Part shown: in pieces, positions 52,044 through 61,700 of the stretch
How positions within the stretch are numbered: the first letter of the stretch is position 1
Layout: each line of letters begins with the position of its first letter
From: Calditrichota bacterium
GTDB taxonomy: Bacteria; Zhuqueibacterota; Zhuqueibacteria; Zhuqueibacterales; Geothermadaptataceae
Assembly: GCA_008501765.1 (NCBI GenBank)
Contig: QQUE01000012.1
Span: forward strand, 186,001-250,000
Length of the DNA stretch: 64,000 nucleotides
Reading direction: 5' to 3'
The notes under the pieces: generated by a model
Database searches by the model: none
Told to the model about the DNA's origin: nothing
The model's input: only the letters and a program-made list of their open reading frames with translations
Position numbers and translations under genes: made by a program

Positions 52044-53378
52044 ATGGAGCATCTCGTAATAATTGGAAATGGAATTACCGGCATCACAACCGCACGCCAT
52101 GTGCGGAAAATAAGCGATAAAAGGATCACGATCATTTCTGCCGAAAGTGACCACTTTTACTCCCGTCCGGCATTAATGTACATTTTTATGGGCCACATGC
52201 GCTATCCGGATACGAAGCCCTATGAAGATTGGTTTTGGGAAAAGAACAAAATTGAGCTTCTGCGTGGCTTGGTTACGGAAATCGATTCAGATAATAAAAC
52301 GTTATCGCTGGCTGATGGATCAAAAATAATGTACGACCAACTTGTAATCGCCACCGGTTCAAAATCCAATAAGTTTGGCTGGCCCGGGCAAGATTTACCC
52401 GGCGTTCAGGGATTGTACTCGCTACAAGATTTGGAACTACTGGAAAAAAATAGTGTGGGAGCAAAACGAGCAGTGATAGTTGGCGGCGGGCTCATCGGTA
52501 TCGAGTTGGTAGAAATGCTTCTTTCCCGGAAAATTCCCGTCACTATGCTGGTGCGCGAAAAATCATATTGGGACAATATTCTACCACAAAGAGAATCGAA
52601 ACTCATCACCCGCCACATTTTGGAACACGGCATTGATCTGCGCTGTGAAACGAATTTAAAAGAAATTATCGCTGATCCCGACGGCCGGGTATGCGCTGTG
52701 AAAACAGAAAATGGTGAAGAAATATCATGTGAAATTGTTGGACTCACACCCGGTGTTGCACCCAATATTGAAGTAGTAAAAAACTCACAAATTGCAGCGG
52801 GCCGGGGAATTTTGGTCAATGATTTTTTCGAAACAAACATACCGGATGTCTACGCTGCCGGCGATTGTGCGGAAATTGTGACGCCGGAAGGTGAAAGAAA
52901 TAAAATTGAGCAATTGTGGTACACCGGACGCATGCACGGAAAAGCGCTGGCCAAAACAATCTGCGGCGAAAGAACGATTTATGAGCGCGGAATTTGGTTC
53001 AACTCAGCGAAATTTCTTGATATCGAATATCAGACTTATGGTTTTGTCAGCAATGTTCCGCGCAAAGGTGAGAGTTCATTTTATTGGGAACATGCAGAGG
53101 GACGAATGTGTCTGCATCTCGTTTACAATGCCCAAAATCATGCCCTCGTCGGCGTGAATATTTTTGGCATTCGCATGCGGCACACTGTGTTTGAAAAATG
53201 GCTCACGGAGAAACGCACCCTTGAATATGTGCTCGAACATTTATGTGAAGCCAATTTTGATCCCGAGTTTTTTGCAGAATTTGAATCGGAATTCGTCGCC
53301 CAGTACAACACACAATTTCCAGGCCAAAAATTGCGTTTGCAAGGCAAGCGCGGTTTGTTTAATAAAATATTTGCTTGA
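52044..53378 (+). CDS. FAD-dependent pyridine-nucleotide oxidoreductase
   Basis: A 444-residue protein of the rubredoxin-reductase/NirB class: FAD-binding VIIGNGITGITTARHVRK at the start, NAD-binding VIVGGGLIGIELVEM (about 148-162) and the second FAD motif IPDVYAAGDCAEI (about 267-279). It moves electrons between NAD(P)H and a protein partner. GAAGG precedes the ATG. The polyferredoxin gene follows ten bases later, which suggests the two form one electron-transfer chain. Confidence 0.85.
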   Translation: MEHLVIIGNGITGITTARHVRKISDKRITIISAESDHFYSRPALMYIFMGHMRYPDTKPYEDWFWEKNKIELLRGLVTEIDSDNKTLSLADGSKIMYDQLVIATGSKSNKFGWPGQDLPGVQGLYSLQDLELLEKNSVGAKRAVIVGGGLIGIELVEMLLSRKIPVTMLVREKSYWDNILPQRESKLITRHILEHGIDLRCETNLKEIIADPDGRVCAVKTENGEEISCEIVGLTPGVAPNIEVVKNSQIAAGRGILVNDFFETNIPDVYAAGDCAEIVTPEGERNKIEQLWYTGRMHGKALAKTICGERTIYERGIWFNSAKFLDIEYQTYGFVSNVPRKGESSFYWEHAEGRMCLHLVYNAQNHALVGVNIFGIRMRHTVFEKWLTEKRTLEYVLEHLCEANFDPEFFAEFESEFVAQYNTQFPGQKLRLQGKRGLFNKIFA

Positions 53379-53388
53379 GAGGACAATT

Positions 53389-54945
53389 GTGACGCCAATA
53401 CAAATTACAAAATCAACGCCGGGCAATCATGAAAATAACCGCTTTGGAGCAGTGAAAAGTGGCGGGCTCATTCTTTTTCTCATCGGGATGGTCATTTTTC
53501 TCAGCACCCTGTTTCGTGGTGATTTTAAAATAACCCAGCAATCATTGCAGCAATCCGGGAACAAAGTTTCTACTGCGCGCCTGCAAAATTTGCAACCACT
53601 CGTTGGGAAATTTTACACATCAAAAAAAAGAGCATTAGCCGAAATTAGGAACACACTCCGTGAAGCCGAACCGCAGATTGATGCCTATAATTTGGGCGTA
53701 GCACAATTCTGGGTGCTAAAAAATGCAGCAGCCGGGGTTTTCAAAGATCAAACTGTGCTCTATTTTTTTCTTAGCATAATCCTCGCAATTGTTGGTGGAT
53801 TGCTGTACATAATCCCCCAATTTTACGAAGGCCTTCCGGGCATAAAACACAATAATATCTGGTTCAGCTCCGCCATGGCCCGGGGTGCAATCGGCATTAC
53901 GATAGGTACTTTATTTATAGCATTTTACATCCTGCTCTACTGGTTCCCGCAGTATATTGTCAACATGGTTTTGCTCGTCGATCCGGTGAGTTATTTTATC
54001 AGAAATATGCCTGCCGACCAATGGTTCCTGTATGGTTTTCTATACACATTGACAATAATCGTTATGGGCCTGCGAATGTTGGCGAAATACCGCCATTCGC
54101 GCTACCACATTATTCGCACATTTTCGATTATTTTCTTCCAACTCATTTTCGCTTTCCTGTTGCCATCCCTGCTCGAACGCTTGAGCATGCCGAGTATGGA
54201 TTTAAAAAACGCCTGGCCGTTAAATTATTATTTTTTCACCGATTGGAACATCAACTCACTTTGGGGTGGTGGATCGTTTGGGCAGTTTTTATTCATCTGG
54301 GGAATTATTCTCAGTTTCGCTGGCGTTCCATTGCTGACCTATTTTTATGGAAAACGGTGGTATTGCTCCTGGGTTTGCGGCTGCGGTGGCTTGGCAGAAA
54401 CGCTCGGAGACCCCTTCCGGCACCTGTCCGATAAATCGCTGCGGGCCTGGAAAGTAGAAAGAATAACCATTTACAGCGTGCTGGTTTTTGCTTTAGTGAT
54501 GACTTTTATGCAAGTTGTTAATTATACTTCAAATGGAGATATTTTTGGCAATTATACCTGGCGAGTCAATCAAGCCTATTCCTTTTTCATTGGCGCTGCA
54601 TTTGCCGGTGTAGTTGGCACCGGATTCTACCCATTTATGGGAAACCGGGTTTGGTGCCGCTTTGGCTGCCCGCTCGCTGCTATCTTAGGAATTGTGCAAC
54701 GATTCAAATCCCGATTTCGCATTACAACAAATGGCGGCCAGTGTATTTCTTGCGGCAACTGTTCAACTTATTGCGAAATGGGCATTGATGTTCGCGCTTA
54801 TGCACAGCGTGGTGAAAATATAGTTCGGGCATCCTGTGTTGGCTGCGGTGTCTGCGCGGCTGTCTGCCCCCGCGGTGTTCTGCGCCTGGAAAATGGACCT
54901 GCTGGTAACCGGTTTAATCTCATAAAATCTGACGCCATCAATTAA
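53389..54945 (+). CDS. NosR/NapH-like membrane polyferredoxin
   Basis: A 518-residue membrane protein. After an initial helix (about 18-38) and an extracytoplasmic helical stretch come several membrane helices. The cytoplasmic cysteine motifs are CSWVCGCGG, CRFGCPLA, and a C-terminal ferredoxin with CISCGNCSTYC and CVGCGVCAAVCP. This pattern belongs to the NapH/NosR/RdxA group that passes electrons across the membrane. I chose the GTG at 53389, five bases after GAGAGGA, because the frame upstream lies in the oxidoreductase gene. A terminator follows. Confidence 0.83.
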   Translation: MTPIQITKSTPGNHENNRFGAVKSGGLILFLIGMVIFLSTLFRGDFKITQQSLQQSGNKVSTARLQNLQPLVGKFYTSKKRALAEIRNTLREAEPQIDAYNLGVAQFWVLKNAAAGVFKDQTVLYFFLSIILAIVGGLLYIIPQFYEGLPGIKHNNIWFSSAMARGAIGITIGTLFIAFYILLYWFPQYIVNMVLLVDPVSYFIRNMPADQWFLYGFLYTLTIIVMGLRMLAKYRHSRYHIIRTFSIIFFQLIFAFLLPSLLERLSMPSMDLKNAWPLNYYFFTDWNINSLWGGGSFGQFLFIWGIILSFAGVPLLTYFYGKRWYCSWVCGCGGLAETLGDPFRHLSDKSLRAWKVERITIYSVLVFALVMTFMQVVNYTSNGDIFGNYTWRVNQAYSFFIGAAFAGVVGTGFYPFMGNRVWCRFGCPLAAILGIVQRFKSRFRITTNGGQCISCGNCSTYCEMGIDVRAYAQRGENIVRASCVGCGVCAAVCPRGVLRLENGPAGNRFNLIKSDAIN

Positions 54946-54951
54946 CAAACC

Positions 54952-54985
54952 AAAGCGTATTCGCAATTGTAGAATACGCTTTCTC
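54952..54985 (+). terminator. Intrinsic terminator-like hairpin after polyferredoxin gene
   Basis: AAAGCGTATTC (54952-54962) and GAATACGCTTT (54972-54982) pair perfectly around nine bases, followed by a pyrimidine-rich stretch. Confidence 0.75.
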
Positions 54986-55409
54986 TTCTCACCCCGCGTT
55001 GACTTGGAAAAATAGCTCGCCCCTTTTCCTAATGTAAAGATTGCAACAAATTTATCCTTTCGAAAACAGCGCTCTTTTTATCAATTTCAAAAAAATATAC
55101 TGGAGTACTACTTAAAATGCTCCGAAAGTAAAGAGAGAGGCGATGTTTCTGTTTATATTTCATGTACGCGAGATAAAAAAACGTTAACAGTGATAAATGA
55201 ACTTCCGTAGCCACAGTGACCTACATTTCTTACATAAGTTTATTTTCATAACGCCCATCTGATATTCTATTCACAGGCAGCACGTCGGGAAATCTGAGAT
55301 TGATCTTCCTGAAAATATTTATTTTGAAGTGGCAAATAAATTAAGGTGGAGATTCTATTGACGTTTACGCGGAAAATAGAATAGTATTAATTGCTGGAAG
55401 CAGGTGCCA
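54986..55409. other. Gene-free leader of the GGDEF gene
   Basis: No supported gene. The region should contain the promoter of the GGDEF-EAL gene; no clear consensus was identified. Confidence 0.5.
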
Positions 55410-57650
55410 ATGCCCAAATTACCTATTCAACGCAACAACGGGAATGAAAAGACTCCTGTTATTGTCTTAGTCATTGGTTTAATCCAGGACGACGATGATT
55501 TTCATTCGGAAGTCATTAATTTCGTGCAACATACATCCAGGTCTGGTGTGAATTTCATCTATTGCAAAAACCTGGAAGAGGTCGAGAGATTATCAACAAA
55601 AAATGAAATTCATGTCGTTTTGTTAGACATGTCTTTGCAATCCGGAAATGGATCCTGTATTATTACCCAGGTCCATTCGCAACTCCCGGAAAAACCGATC
55701 ATCGTGCTCACAAGTATCGACGAAAACTTGATGAATTTGGATTTGCAAAACAAAGGTGTCCAGGATTATTTGGCAATCGAACACCTCGACAGCAATTTCT
55801 TAATGCACTCGATTTATTATGCGATTGAACGGCAAAAAATGCAAAATTTTCTCGAAGAAAAAGACATTTCGCTTGCACAACGCCATTTCCAATTGAGTCA
55901 GCTTTTAAGCCACACGATCGATGGCGTCCTTATCGTCGACCTGAAAGGAACCATCCAATTTGTTAATCCGGCGGGCGAACATTTATTAGGCGAACAAAAC
56001 TCCGATCTGCTTAACAGCACTTTTGACTATCCACTGCATAACCACCAAAACTTTGAAATTGAGATCGTCCGGGACAATGGCGATACCTCGGTAATTGAAT
56101 CACGGGTTGTTGATACAAGCTGGGAAAACAAACCAGCATACCTCATTACCTTACGCGATATCACCGAGCTGAAAAAAATTCAGGCCCAAAATGAACAAAC
56201 GAGAATTCGTGAAAAACACCTCGCCTACCATGACCTCCTCACGGGATTGCCCAACCGGCAACTGGTAAACGATCGCATGAGTCAGGCGCTCGTCCAGTCG
56301 CTGCGGGAGAACAAACAATTTGCTCTGCTTTTTCTCGATCTCGATGGCTTTAAAAATGTCAATGATTCGCTCGGTCATGCACAAGGAGACCTCCTGCTCA
56401 AAAATGTCGCAAAACGTTTAAAAAAATGTGTTCGCATTAGCGATACGGTCGGTCGCTACGGTGGTGATGAGTTCGTCATCCTCATGAATGATATTTCGCG
56501 GGATGAAGATGCTGCCAGGGTGGCGCAAAAAATTATCGTGTCAATCAACGAACCTTTCGCCATTAAAAAACAGCACGTACAGATAACGACCAGCATCGGA
56601 ATTGCCATTTTCCCGACCGATGGAAATACCACTTCTGACCTGCTGCAAAACGCTGACACAGCGATGTATCACGCTAAAAACAATGGCAAAGGTACAGCGA
56701 AATTTTATAATCAGGATATCCAAATCTCCAGCACTGCCACCTTTGACCTGGATTATAATTTAAGAAAAGCATTTAAGAACAATGAATATTTAATTCACTT
56801 TCAACCCCAAATTGAAAGCCAAAACAATAATATAATCGGCATTGAAGCGTTATTACGCTGGAATCATCCCAAATTTGGAATCATCGATCCGAAAAAATAT
56901 CTGCCAAAAACAGAATACGGTGGATTTAATGAAAAACTTGGTTTGTGGTTTTTAGATCAATCGTGCCGGCAATACAAGGGCTGGAAAAGCCGACATGATT
57001 ATCAATTAAAATTAGCGCTGAATCTTTCCCCATATCAGATTCGACAAAAAAATCTGGAAAAAACTCTCGATATGTTGCTTGATAAATATCAGATTTCAGC
57101 ACATTCGCTAAATCTGGAAATATGTGGATGCGAAGTCAATTTGAAATCAACACAAGTGATGGAGCAACTCAATAATTTAACGCAATACGGAATATCTTTA
57201 ACCTATGTCGGCTTCGGAAAACAGGACTGTTCGTTTCCACATTTAATAGAATTTCCATTCGATTTTTTTAAAATCGATGAAAATACAACGGCTTTAATCA
57301 AACAAAAAAACAGCTTCCGGAAAGCTCTGCAGGGTATTATTCAAATTGCCCATCAATTTGACAAATCCGTGATCGCCTGTGGTGTGGAAACAGAGAAAGA
57401 CATCGAAATCTTAAAAAATATGGGCTGTGATTTATTGCAAGGCCATGGAATTTGTAAACCGGTTCCCGAGGCGGGCCTGATTAATTTTATCGATTCAAAA
57501 GAAGCGCAATTAATAAAGAAAATTCAGACTACGGGATACAAAAACGAAATTCACACCGTAGATCATCAAAAAATTGTCCCTGCTTCCACAGGTCAAAGAT
57601 TGAGCAGAGGGCAACTTGCATCTCCCCTGGATTCAAATATCCTACATTGA
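55410..57650 (+). CDS. REC-PAS-GGDEF-EAL cyclic-di-GMP protein with degenerate EAL
   Basis: A 746-residue protein. A receiver domain (about 12-145) has the phosphoacceptor Asp in VVLLDMSLQSG. A PAS domain (about 165-265) follows, then GGDEF (about 280-445) with intact RYGGDEFVILM and LLTGLPNR, so diguanylate cyclase activity is likely. The EAL domain (about 460-715) keeps EALLRW, but the DDFG catalytic pair is replaced by TYVGFG and EGVET by CGVET, so phosphodiesterase activity is doubtful. The ATG at 55410 has GGAAG nine bases upstream; GTG at 55404 is less well placed. It is monocistronic. Confidence 0.9.
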   Translation: MPKLPIQRNNGNEKTPVIVLVIGLIQDDDDFHSEVINFVQHTSRSGVNFIYCKNLEEVERLSTKNEIHVVLLDMSLQSGNGSCIITQVHSQLPEKPIIVLTSIDENLMNLDLQNKGVQDYLAIEHLDSNFLMHSIYYAIERQKMQNFLEEKDISLAQRHFQLSQLLSHTIDGVLIVDLKGTIQFVNPAGEHLLGEQNSDLLNSTFDYPLHNHQNFEIEIVRDNGDTSVIESRVVDTSWENKPAYLITLRDITELKKIQAQNEQTRIREKHLAYHDLLTGLPNRQLVNDRMSQALVQSLRENKQFALLFLDLDGFKNVNDSLGHAQGDLLLKNVAKRLKKCVRISDTVGRYGGDEFVILMNDISRDEDAARVAQKIIVSINEPFAIKKQHVQITTSIGIAIFPTDGNTTSDLLQNADTAMYHAKNNGKGTAKFYNQDIQISSTATFDLDYNLRKAFKNNEYLIHFQPQIESQNNNIIGIEALLRWNHPKFGIIDPKKYLPKTEYGGFNEKLGLWFLDQSCRQYKGWKSRHDYQLKLALNLSPYQIRQKNLEKTLDMLLDKYQISAHSLNLEICGCEVNLKSTQVMEQLNNLTQYGISLTYVGFGKQDCSFPHLIEFPFDFFKIDENTTALIKQKNSFRKALQGIIQIAHQFDKSVIACGVETEKDIEILKNMGCDLLQGHGICKPVPEAGLINFIDSKEAQLIKKIQTTGYKNEIHTVDHQKIVPASTGQRLSRGQLASPLDSNILH

Positions 57651-57847
57651 TTTATTGAATAAAAATAAATTTACCCTTCCATTTTGAAAAATCATTTTGA
57701 AATAGGCTAAAATATTTATGATATCAAATTTAAATTGAATTAATGAAATTCGTTTATAAAACTTACATAAATACAATAAAACCTTAAATATATAATCCAC
57801 TAAATCACGATTTAGCAGCAAATAATTTTTATTTTAAAATAAATATC

Positions 57848-57875
57848 TTGACTTTTTCTCAGACTAAGCTATATT
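57848..57875 (+). promoter_or_regulatory. Sigma-70-type promoter of the ilv leader
   Basis: TTGACT (57848-57853) and TATATT (57870-57875) with a 16-base spacer lie about 35 bases before the leader ORF. This is the only near-consensus pair upstream of the ilv operon. Confidence 0.65.
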
Positions 57876-57910
57876 TACCAGCTAATAATTTTCTCTAATT
57901 CGGTATAATT

Positions 57911-58138
57911 ATGCAACAAACGTTTGTGACAACTGCGAAATCAAAAACATTAGCGGCGGCTTCCCCGGTCGACGTACGCGATGTTGTCACAATCGGCAAT
58001 GCATTCCTTTCTTTATCTCTAATAATTGGCTTGATAGTTAACACGACTTTAATTAGTGTCGTGGGAATTATTATTAGCCCTGTGGTCCTCCACATTATTG
58101 GGATTTTGCTTCTTAGCCTGATTATTATCAGCCGCTAA
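57911..58138 (+). CDS. Ile/Leu/Val-rich leader peptide of the ilv operon
   Basis: A 75-residue frame between the promoter and ilvD. By my count 28 of its last 46 residues are Ile, Leu or Val, with runs such as LIIGLIV, GIIISPVVL and LLLSLIII, ending ISR. This is the composition of attenuation leader peptides of branched-chain operons (the E. coli ilvGMEDA leader has similar runs), though 75 codons is long. No strong ribosome site precedes the ATG. It might instead be a small two-helix membrane protein; the position directly upstream of ilvD and the hairpins that include its last codons favour a regulatory role. Confidence 0.6.
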   Translation: MQQTFVTTAKSKTLAAASPVDVRDVVTIGNAFLSLSLIIGLIVNTTLISVVGIIISPVVLHIIGILLLSLIIISR

Positions 58139-58264
58139 AAACCAGAAGCGAATCCTGATACACGCCAAAATTTCTTAACAAAACAATCAAAATATTCATC
58201 GGGAATCGCTTCTGGGAGAAACGTACATCTAATTTGATGTATTAATATTTAATCCGGAGGTTCG
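58100..58264 (+). promoter_or_regulatory. Alternative hairpins controlling ilvD translation
   Basis: Segment A (GGATTTTGCTTCT, 58101-58113, within the leader ORF) pairs with segment B (AGAAGCGAATCC, 58144-58155). Segment B plus its neighbours (CCAGAAGCGA, 58142-58151) pairs with segment C (TCGCTTCTGG, 58206-58215), extended by three more pairs. Segment C (CTTCTGG, 58209-58215) can pair, with two wobbles, with the ilvD ribosome site CCGGAGG (58254-58260). A:B, B:C and C:ribosome site are mutually exclusive. There is no T run, so control of translation rather than termination is suggested. Confidence 0.6.
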
Positions 58265-59932
58265 ATGCGCAGCGATGTCATAAAAAAAGGATTCGAGAGG
58301 GCGCCTCATCGCAGTCTTTTAAAAGCAACCGGGGTAAAAGATGAGGATTTTCACAAGCCTTTCATCGGGATTTGCAATTCATTTATCGAAATCATTCCCG
58401 GGCATGTGCATTTGCAGGAGCTGGGTAAAATCGTCAAAGACGCTGTGCGTCAGGCAGGCGGTGTGCCTTTCGAATTTAATACAATAGGCGTTGATGATGG
58501 CATCGCTATGGGGCACGAGGGCATGAAATATTCGTTGCCAAGTCGTGAACTCATTGCCGATTCCCTCGAAACGGTGGCCAACGCGCACCAACTGGACGGA
58601 CTCGTTTGTTTGCCAAATTGTGATAAAATCGTACCGGGCATGTTGATGGGGGCTTTGCGTGTCAACATTCCAACTATATTTGTTTCCGGAGGGCCAATGG
58701 CCGCGGGAAAAACGAGTGATGGCCGGACTATTGATCTCGTCTCGGTTTTCGAAGGCGTTGGGCAATACCAAACCGGCGAAATAAATGATTCTCAGCTCAA
58801 AGAGCTCGAAGACAATGCCTGCCCAACCTGTGGTTCCTGCTCCGGAATGTTTACAGCAAATTCAATGAACTGTCTGATGGAAGCTATCGGTCTCGCTCTC
58901 CCGGGGAACGGAACCTATCTGGCAACCAGCTCAAAACGCCGTGATCTCCTCAAATCTGCTGCTGAACGCATTCTGGCTTTAGTCGAAGACGATCTCAAAC
59001 CCCGCGATATCGTCACAGAAAATGCAATCGATAATGCATTTACGCTGGATGTCGCCATGGGCGGCAGCACCAACACTGTACTACACACATTGGCAATCGC
59101 CGAAGAAGCGGGTATCGAATATCCACTAAATCGACTTAATGAATTAGCAGCTGGCGTACCCCAAATATGCAAAGTCTCCCCCGCCTCTCAGTGGCACATG
59201 GAAGATGTCGACAATGCCGGTGGCATAAGCGCAATTCTAAAGGAAATTAGTAAAAAACCGGGAACACTGCACCTCGATCAAATAACTGTGACGGGAAAAA
59301 CCCTCGGTGAAAATATAGCAGCAGCTGAAAACCTGAACGCGGAGGTCATTCTGCCGTTCAACAAACCCCATTCTGAAAAAGGAGGTCTTGCGGTTTTGTT
59401 TGGCAATTTAGCCCCGCAAGGCGCTGTGGTTAAAACAGGTGCCGTGCACCCAAAAATGATGGTACACCGGGGGCCGGCGGTTGTTTTCGAATCGCAGGAC
59501 GAAGCCTGTGAGGGCATTCTCAACGGCCGGGTAAAAAAAGGCGACGTCGTCGTTATTCGTTACGAAGGCCCCAAAGGTGGTCCCGGCATGCAGGAAATGC
59601 TCGCACCCACAGCCAATATTATGGGCATGGGACTCGGTTCCAGCGTCGCGCTCATCACCGACGGCCGATTTTCAGGTGGAACGCGTGGCGCTTGTGTCGG
59701 TCACGTCTCTCCGGAAGCAGCAGCGGGAGGTCCGATTGCTTTAGTCGAAGCAGGTGATATTATTAGCTTAAATATCCCTGAGAATAGATTGCTGCTCGAA
59801 GTAAATGAAATTGAATTGAACAAGCGAAAAAATAACTGGCAGCCGCACCCGGTAAAGACATCCAGTCGCTGGCTCGCCCGGTATGCAGCCATGGTCACAT
59901 CAGCAAATACCGGCGCTGTCTTAAAAATATAA
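58265..59932 (+). CDS. ilvD: Dihydroxy-acid dehydratase
   Basis: A 555-residue IlvD/Edd protein. Fe-S cysteines lie in [12 protein letters not shown] (about residues 117-128) and [19 protein letters not shown] (about 189-207). Also present are [22 protein letters not shown] and GRFSGGTRG. It dehydrates 2,3-dihydroxy-3-methyl acids to the keto acids of valine and isoleucine. Length is normal. The ATG follows CCGGAGG at four bases; that ribosome site can be sequestered (see the hairpin entry). The gene starts the operon. Confidence 0.96.
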   Translation: MRSDVIKKGFERAPHRSLLKATGVKDEDFHKPFIGICNSFIEIIPGHVHLQELGKIVKDAVRQAGGVPFEFNTIGVDDGIAMGHEGMKYSLPSRELIADSLETVANAHQLDGLVCLPNCDKIVPGMLMGALRVNIPTIFVSGGPMAAGKTSDGRTIDLVSVFEGVGQYQTGEINDSQLKELEDNACPTCGSCSGMFTANSMNCLMEAIGLALPGNGTYLATSSKRRDLLKSAAERILALVEDDLKPRDIVTENAIDNAFTLDVAMGGSTNTVLHTLAIAEEAGIEYPLNRLNELAAGVPQICKVSPASQWHMEDVDNAGGISAILKEISKKPGTLHLDQITVTGKTLGENIAAAENLNAEVILPFNKPHSEKGGLAVLFGNLAPQGAVVKTGAVHPKMMVHRGPAVVFESQDEACEGILNGRVKKGDVVVIRYEGPKGGPGMQEMLAPTANIMGMGLGSSVALITDGRFSGGTRGACVGHVSPEAAAGGPIALVEAGDIISLNIPENRLLLEVNEIELNKRKNNWQPHPVKTSSRWLARYAAMVTSANTGAVLKI

Positions 59933-59951
59933 TTTACCAGGAGATAAAATA

Positions 59952-61700
59952 ATGTTCGTAACCACAGCTCCGACCGCAGAAAAAAATCGGATTAATAAAG
60001 CTGAACGCACTGCAGCTCCCGTTCTGACAGGTGCAGAAATATTCATTGAATCATTGGTAAAAGAGGGCGTCGATACTATTTTTGGCTATCCCGGTGGCGC
60101 GTTAATTGGATTGTATGATTATCTATATAAAAACAATCAATTACGTCACCTTCTCGTAACACACGAACAGGGCGGCGCGCATGCTGCTGATGGTTATGCG
60201 AGGGCTACGGGGAAACCCGGGGTTGTTTTGGTTACATCAGGACCCGGAGCTACGAACACGGTCACCGGAATCGCAACAGCATTCATGGACAGCATTCCAT
60301 TGTTGGTTTTTACCGGTCAGGTTCCATCAAATATGATCGGCAATGATGCATTTCAGGAAGCTGATATTCTCGGCATCACGCGTCCTATCACGAAACACAG
60401 TTTTCTCGTCAGGGATGTTGCTGATCTGGCAGATACAATTCACAAAGCCTTCCATATAGCCGTCACCGGGCGGCCGGGGCCTGTTTTGGTCGATTTGCCC
60501 AAAGATATGCTTGCCGCAAAAACAACGTATTTTCCATCGAAAAATATTGATCTTCCCGGATATAAACCAACGGTTAAAGGCAGTTTTCGGCAAGTCCGTA
60601 ATGCGGCGGGACTTTTGCAATCCGCAAAAAAACCGGTTATTTATGTCGGTGGTGGAGCGATTCTGAGCAATGCGGCAAAGGAGGTAACGGAATTTGCCAG
60701 AAAATTAAACGCCCCCGTGACCACAACCCTTCTCGGGCTCGGCATCTTTCCGGAAACAGATGATCTTTCACTGGGCATGCTCGGTATGCACGGCACCTGG
60801 TATGCCAACAAAGCTGTCGATGATTGCGATTTGCTCATTGCAATCGGAGCCAGATTTGATGATCGAGTCACGGGGAACCTTAAAAAATTCTCACCACACT
60901 CTAAAAAAATGCAGATCGATATCGATCCGAGCTGCATTGGCAAAAATGTGCCTGTCGATTTGCCGATAGTCGGTGATATCAAAACCGTGTTGGCTGAATT
61001 GAATACCTGTGTCGAAAGCTGCGACAGTAGCGAATGGCTGCAGGAAATTGCGCAATGGAAAATAGAACACCCGCTGCGATACCGGGAAATTGAAGGCAGC
61101 TTGAAGCCACAACAAGTCATCGAAGCGCTTTCGAAAGCAACAAAGGGCAATGCGATTATCGCCTCCGATGTTGGTCAACATCAAATGTGGGTTGCGCAAT
61201 GGTACCAGTTTACCCAACCGCGCAGCCATTTATCATCCGGCGGGCTCGGTACGATGGGTTTTGGTGTACCTGCCGCTCTTGGCGCGCAAGTTGGTAAGCC
61301 GGATCGCACAGTTATTGGCATCGTCGGCGACGGCGGATTTCAAATGACTTCAATGGAGATCGCAACTGCCGTTCGCTACAATATTCCGGTAAAATATGTG
61401 ATTCTCAACAACGGGTATCTCGGTATGGTGCGTCAGTGGCAACAAATATTCTTTGATAAACGCTATTCCAATACTCATTTAAATCCAACAAATCCAGATT
61501 TTAAAAAATTGGCAGAAAGCTACGGGGCTTTCAGCTTGCGTGTAAAAAATATTGAAGAACTGCATGATGCCTTTGATAAAATGCTGGCTATCGACGACCG
61601 ACCTGTTGTATTGGACGTGTGGGTTTCCCCGGAAGAAAATGTATTTCCAATGATACCGGCCAATGGCAGTTTTGCAGATATTTTGGAGGGAAATGAATGA
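59952..61700 (+). CDS. ilvB: Acetolactate synthase large subunit
   Basis: A 582-residue thiamine-diphosphate enzyme. It has the catalytic Glu in LLVTHEQGGAHAADGYARATG (about residues 55-75), SGPGATNTVTGIATA, and the ThDP/Mg motif GDGGFQMTSMEIATAVRYNIPVKYVILNN (about 461-489). It makes acetolactate and acetohydroxybutyrate. AGGAG precedes the ATG, and the end overlaps ilvH by four bases (ATGA), which couples subunit synthesis. Confidence 0.96.
   Translation: MFVTTAPTAEKNRINKAERTAAPVLTGAEIFIESLVKEGVDTIFGYPGGALIGLYDYLYKNNQLRHLLVTHEQGGAHAADGYARATGKPGVVLVTSGPGATNTVTGIATAFMDSIPLLVFTGQVPSNMIGNDAFQEADILGITRPITKHSFLVRDVADLADTIHKAFHIAVTGRPGPVLVDLPKDMLAAKTTYFPSKNIDLPGYKPTVKGSFRQVRNAAGLLQSAKKPVIYVGGGAILSNAAKEVTEFARKLNAPVTTTLLGLGIFPETDDLSLGMLGMHGTWYANKAVDDCDLLIAIGARFDDRVTGNLKKFSPHSKKMQIDIDPSCIGKNVPVDLPIVGDIKTVLAELNTCVESCDSSEWLQEIAQWKIEHPLRYREIEGSLKPQQVIEALSKATKGNAIIASDVGQHQMWVAQWYQFTQPRSHLSSGGLGTMGFGVPAALGAQVGKPDRTVIGIVGDGGFQMTSMEIATAVRYNIPVKYVILNNGYLGMVRQWQQIFFDKRYSNTHLNPTNPDFKKLAESYGAFSLRVKNIEELHDAFDKMLAIDDRPVVLDVWVSPEENVFPMIPANGSFADILEGNE

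Noticed and set aside
53164-53388. Upstream extension of the polyferredoxin frame
   Set aside because: It overlaps the oxidoreductase gene; GTG 53389 has a well-spaced ribosome site.
58142-58215. Classical intrinsic terminator in the ilv leader
   Set aside because: The strong hairpin has a 44-52-base loop and no T run, so transcription termination is not supported.
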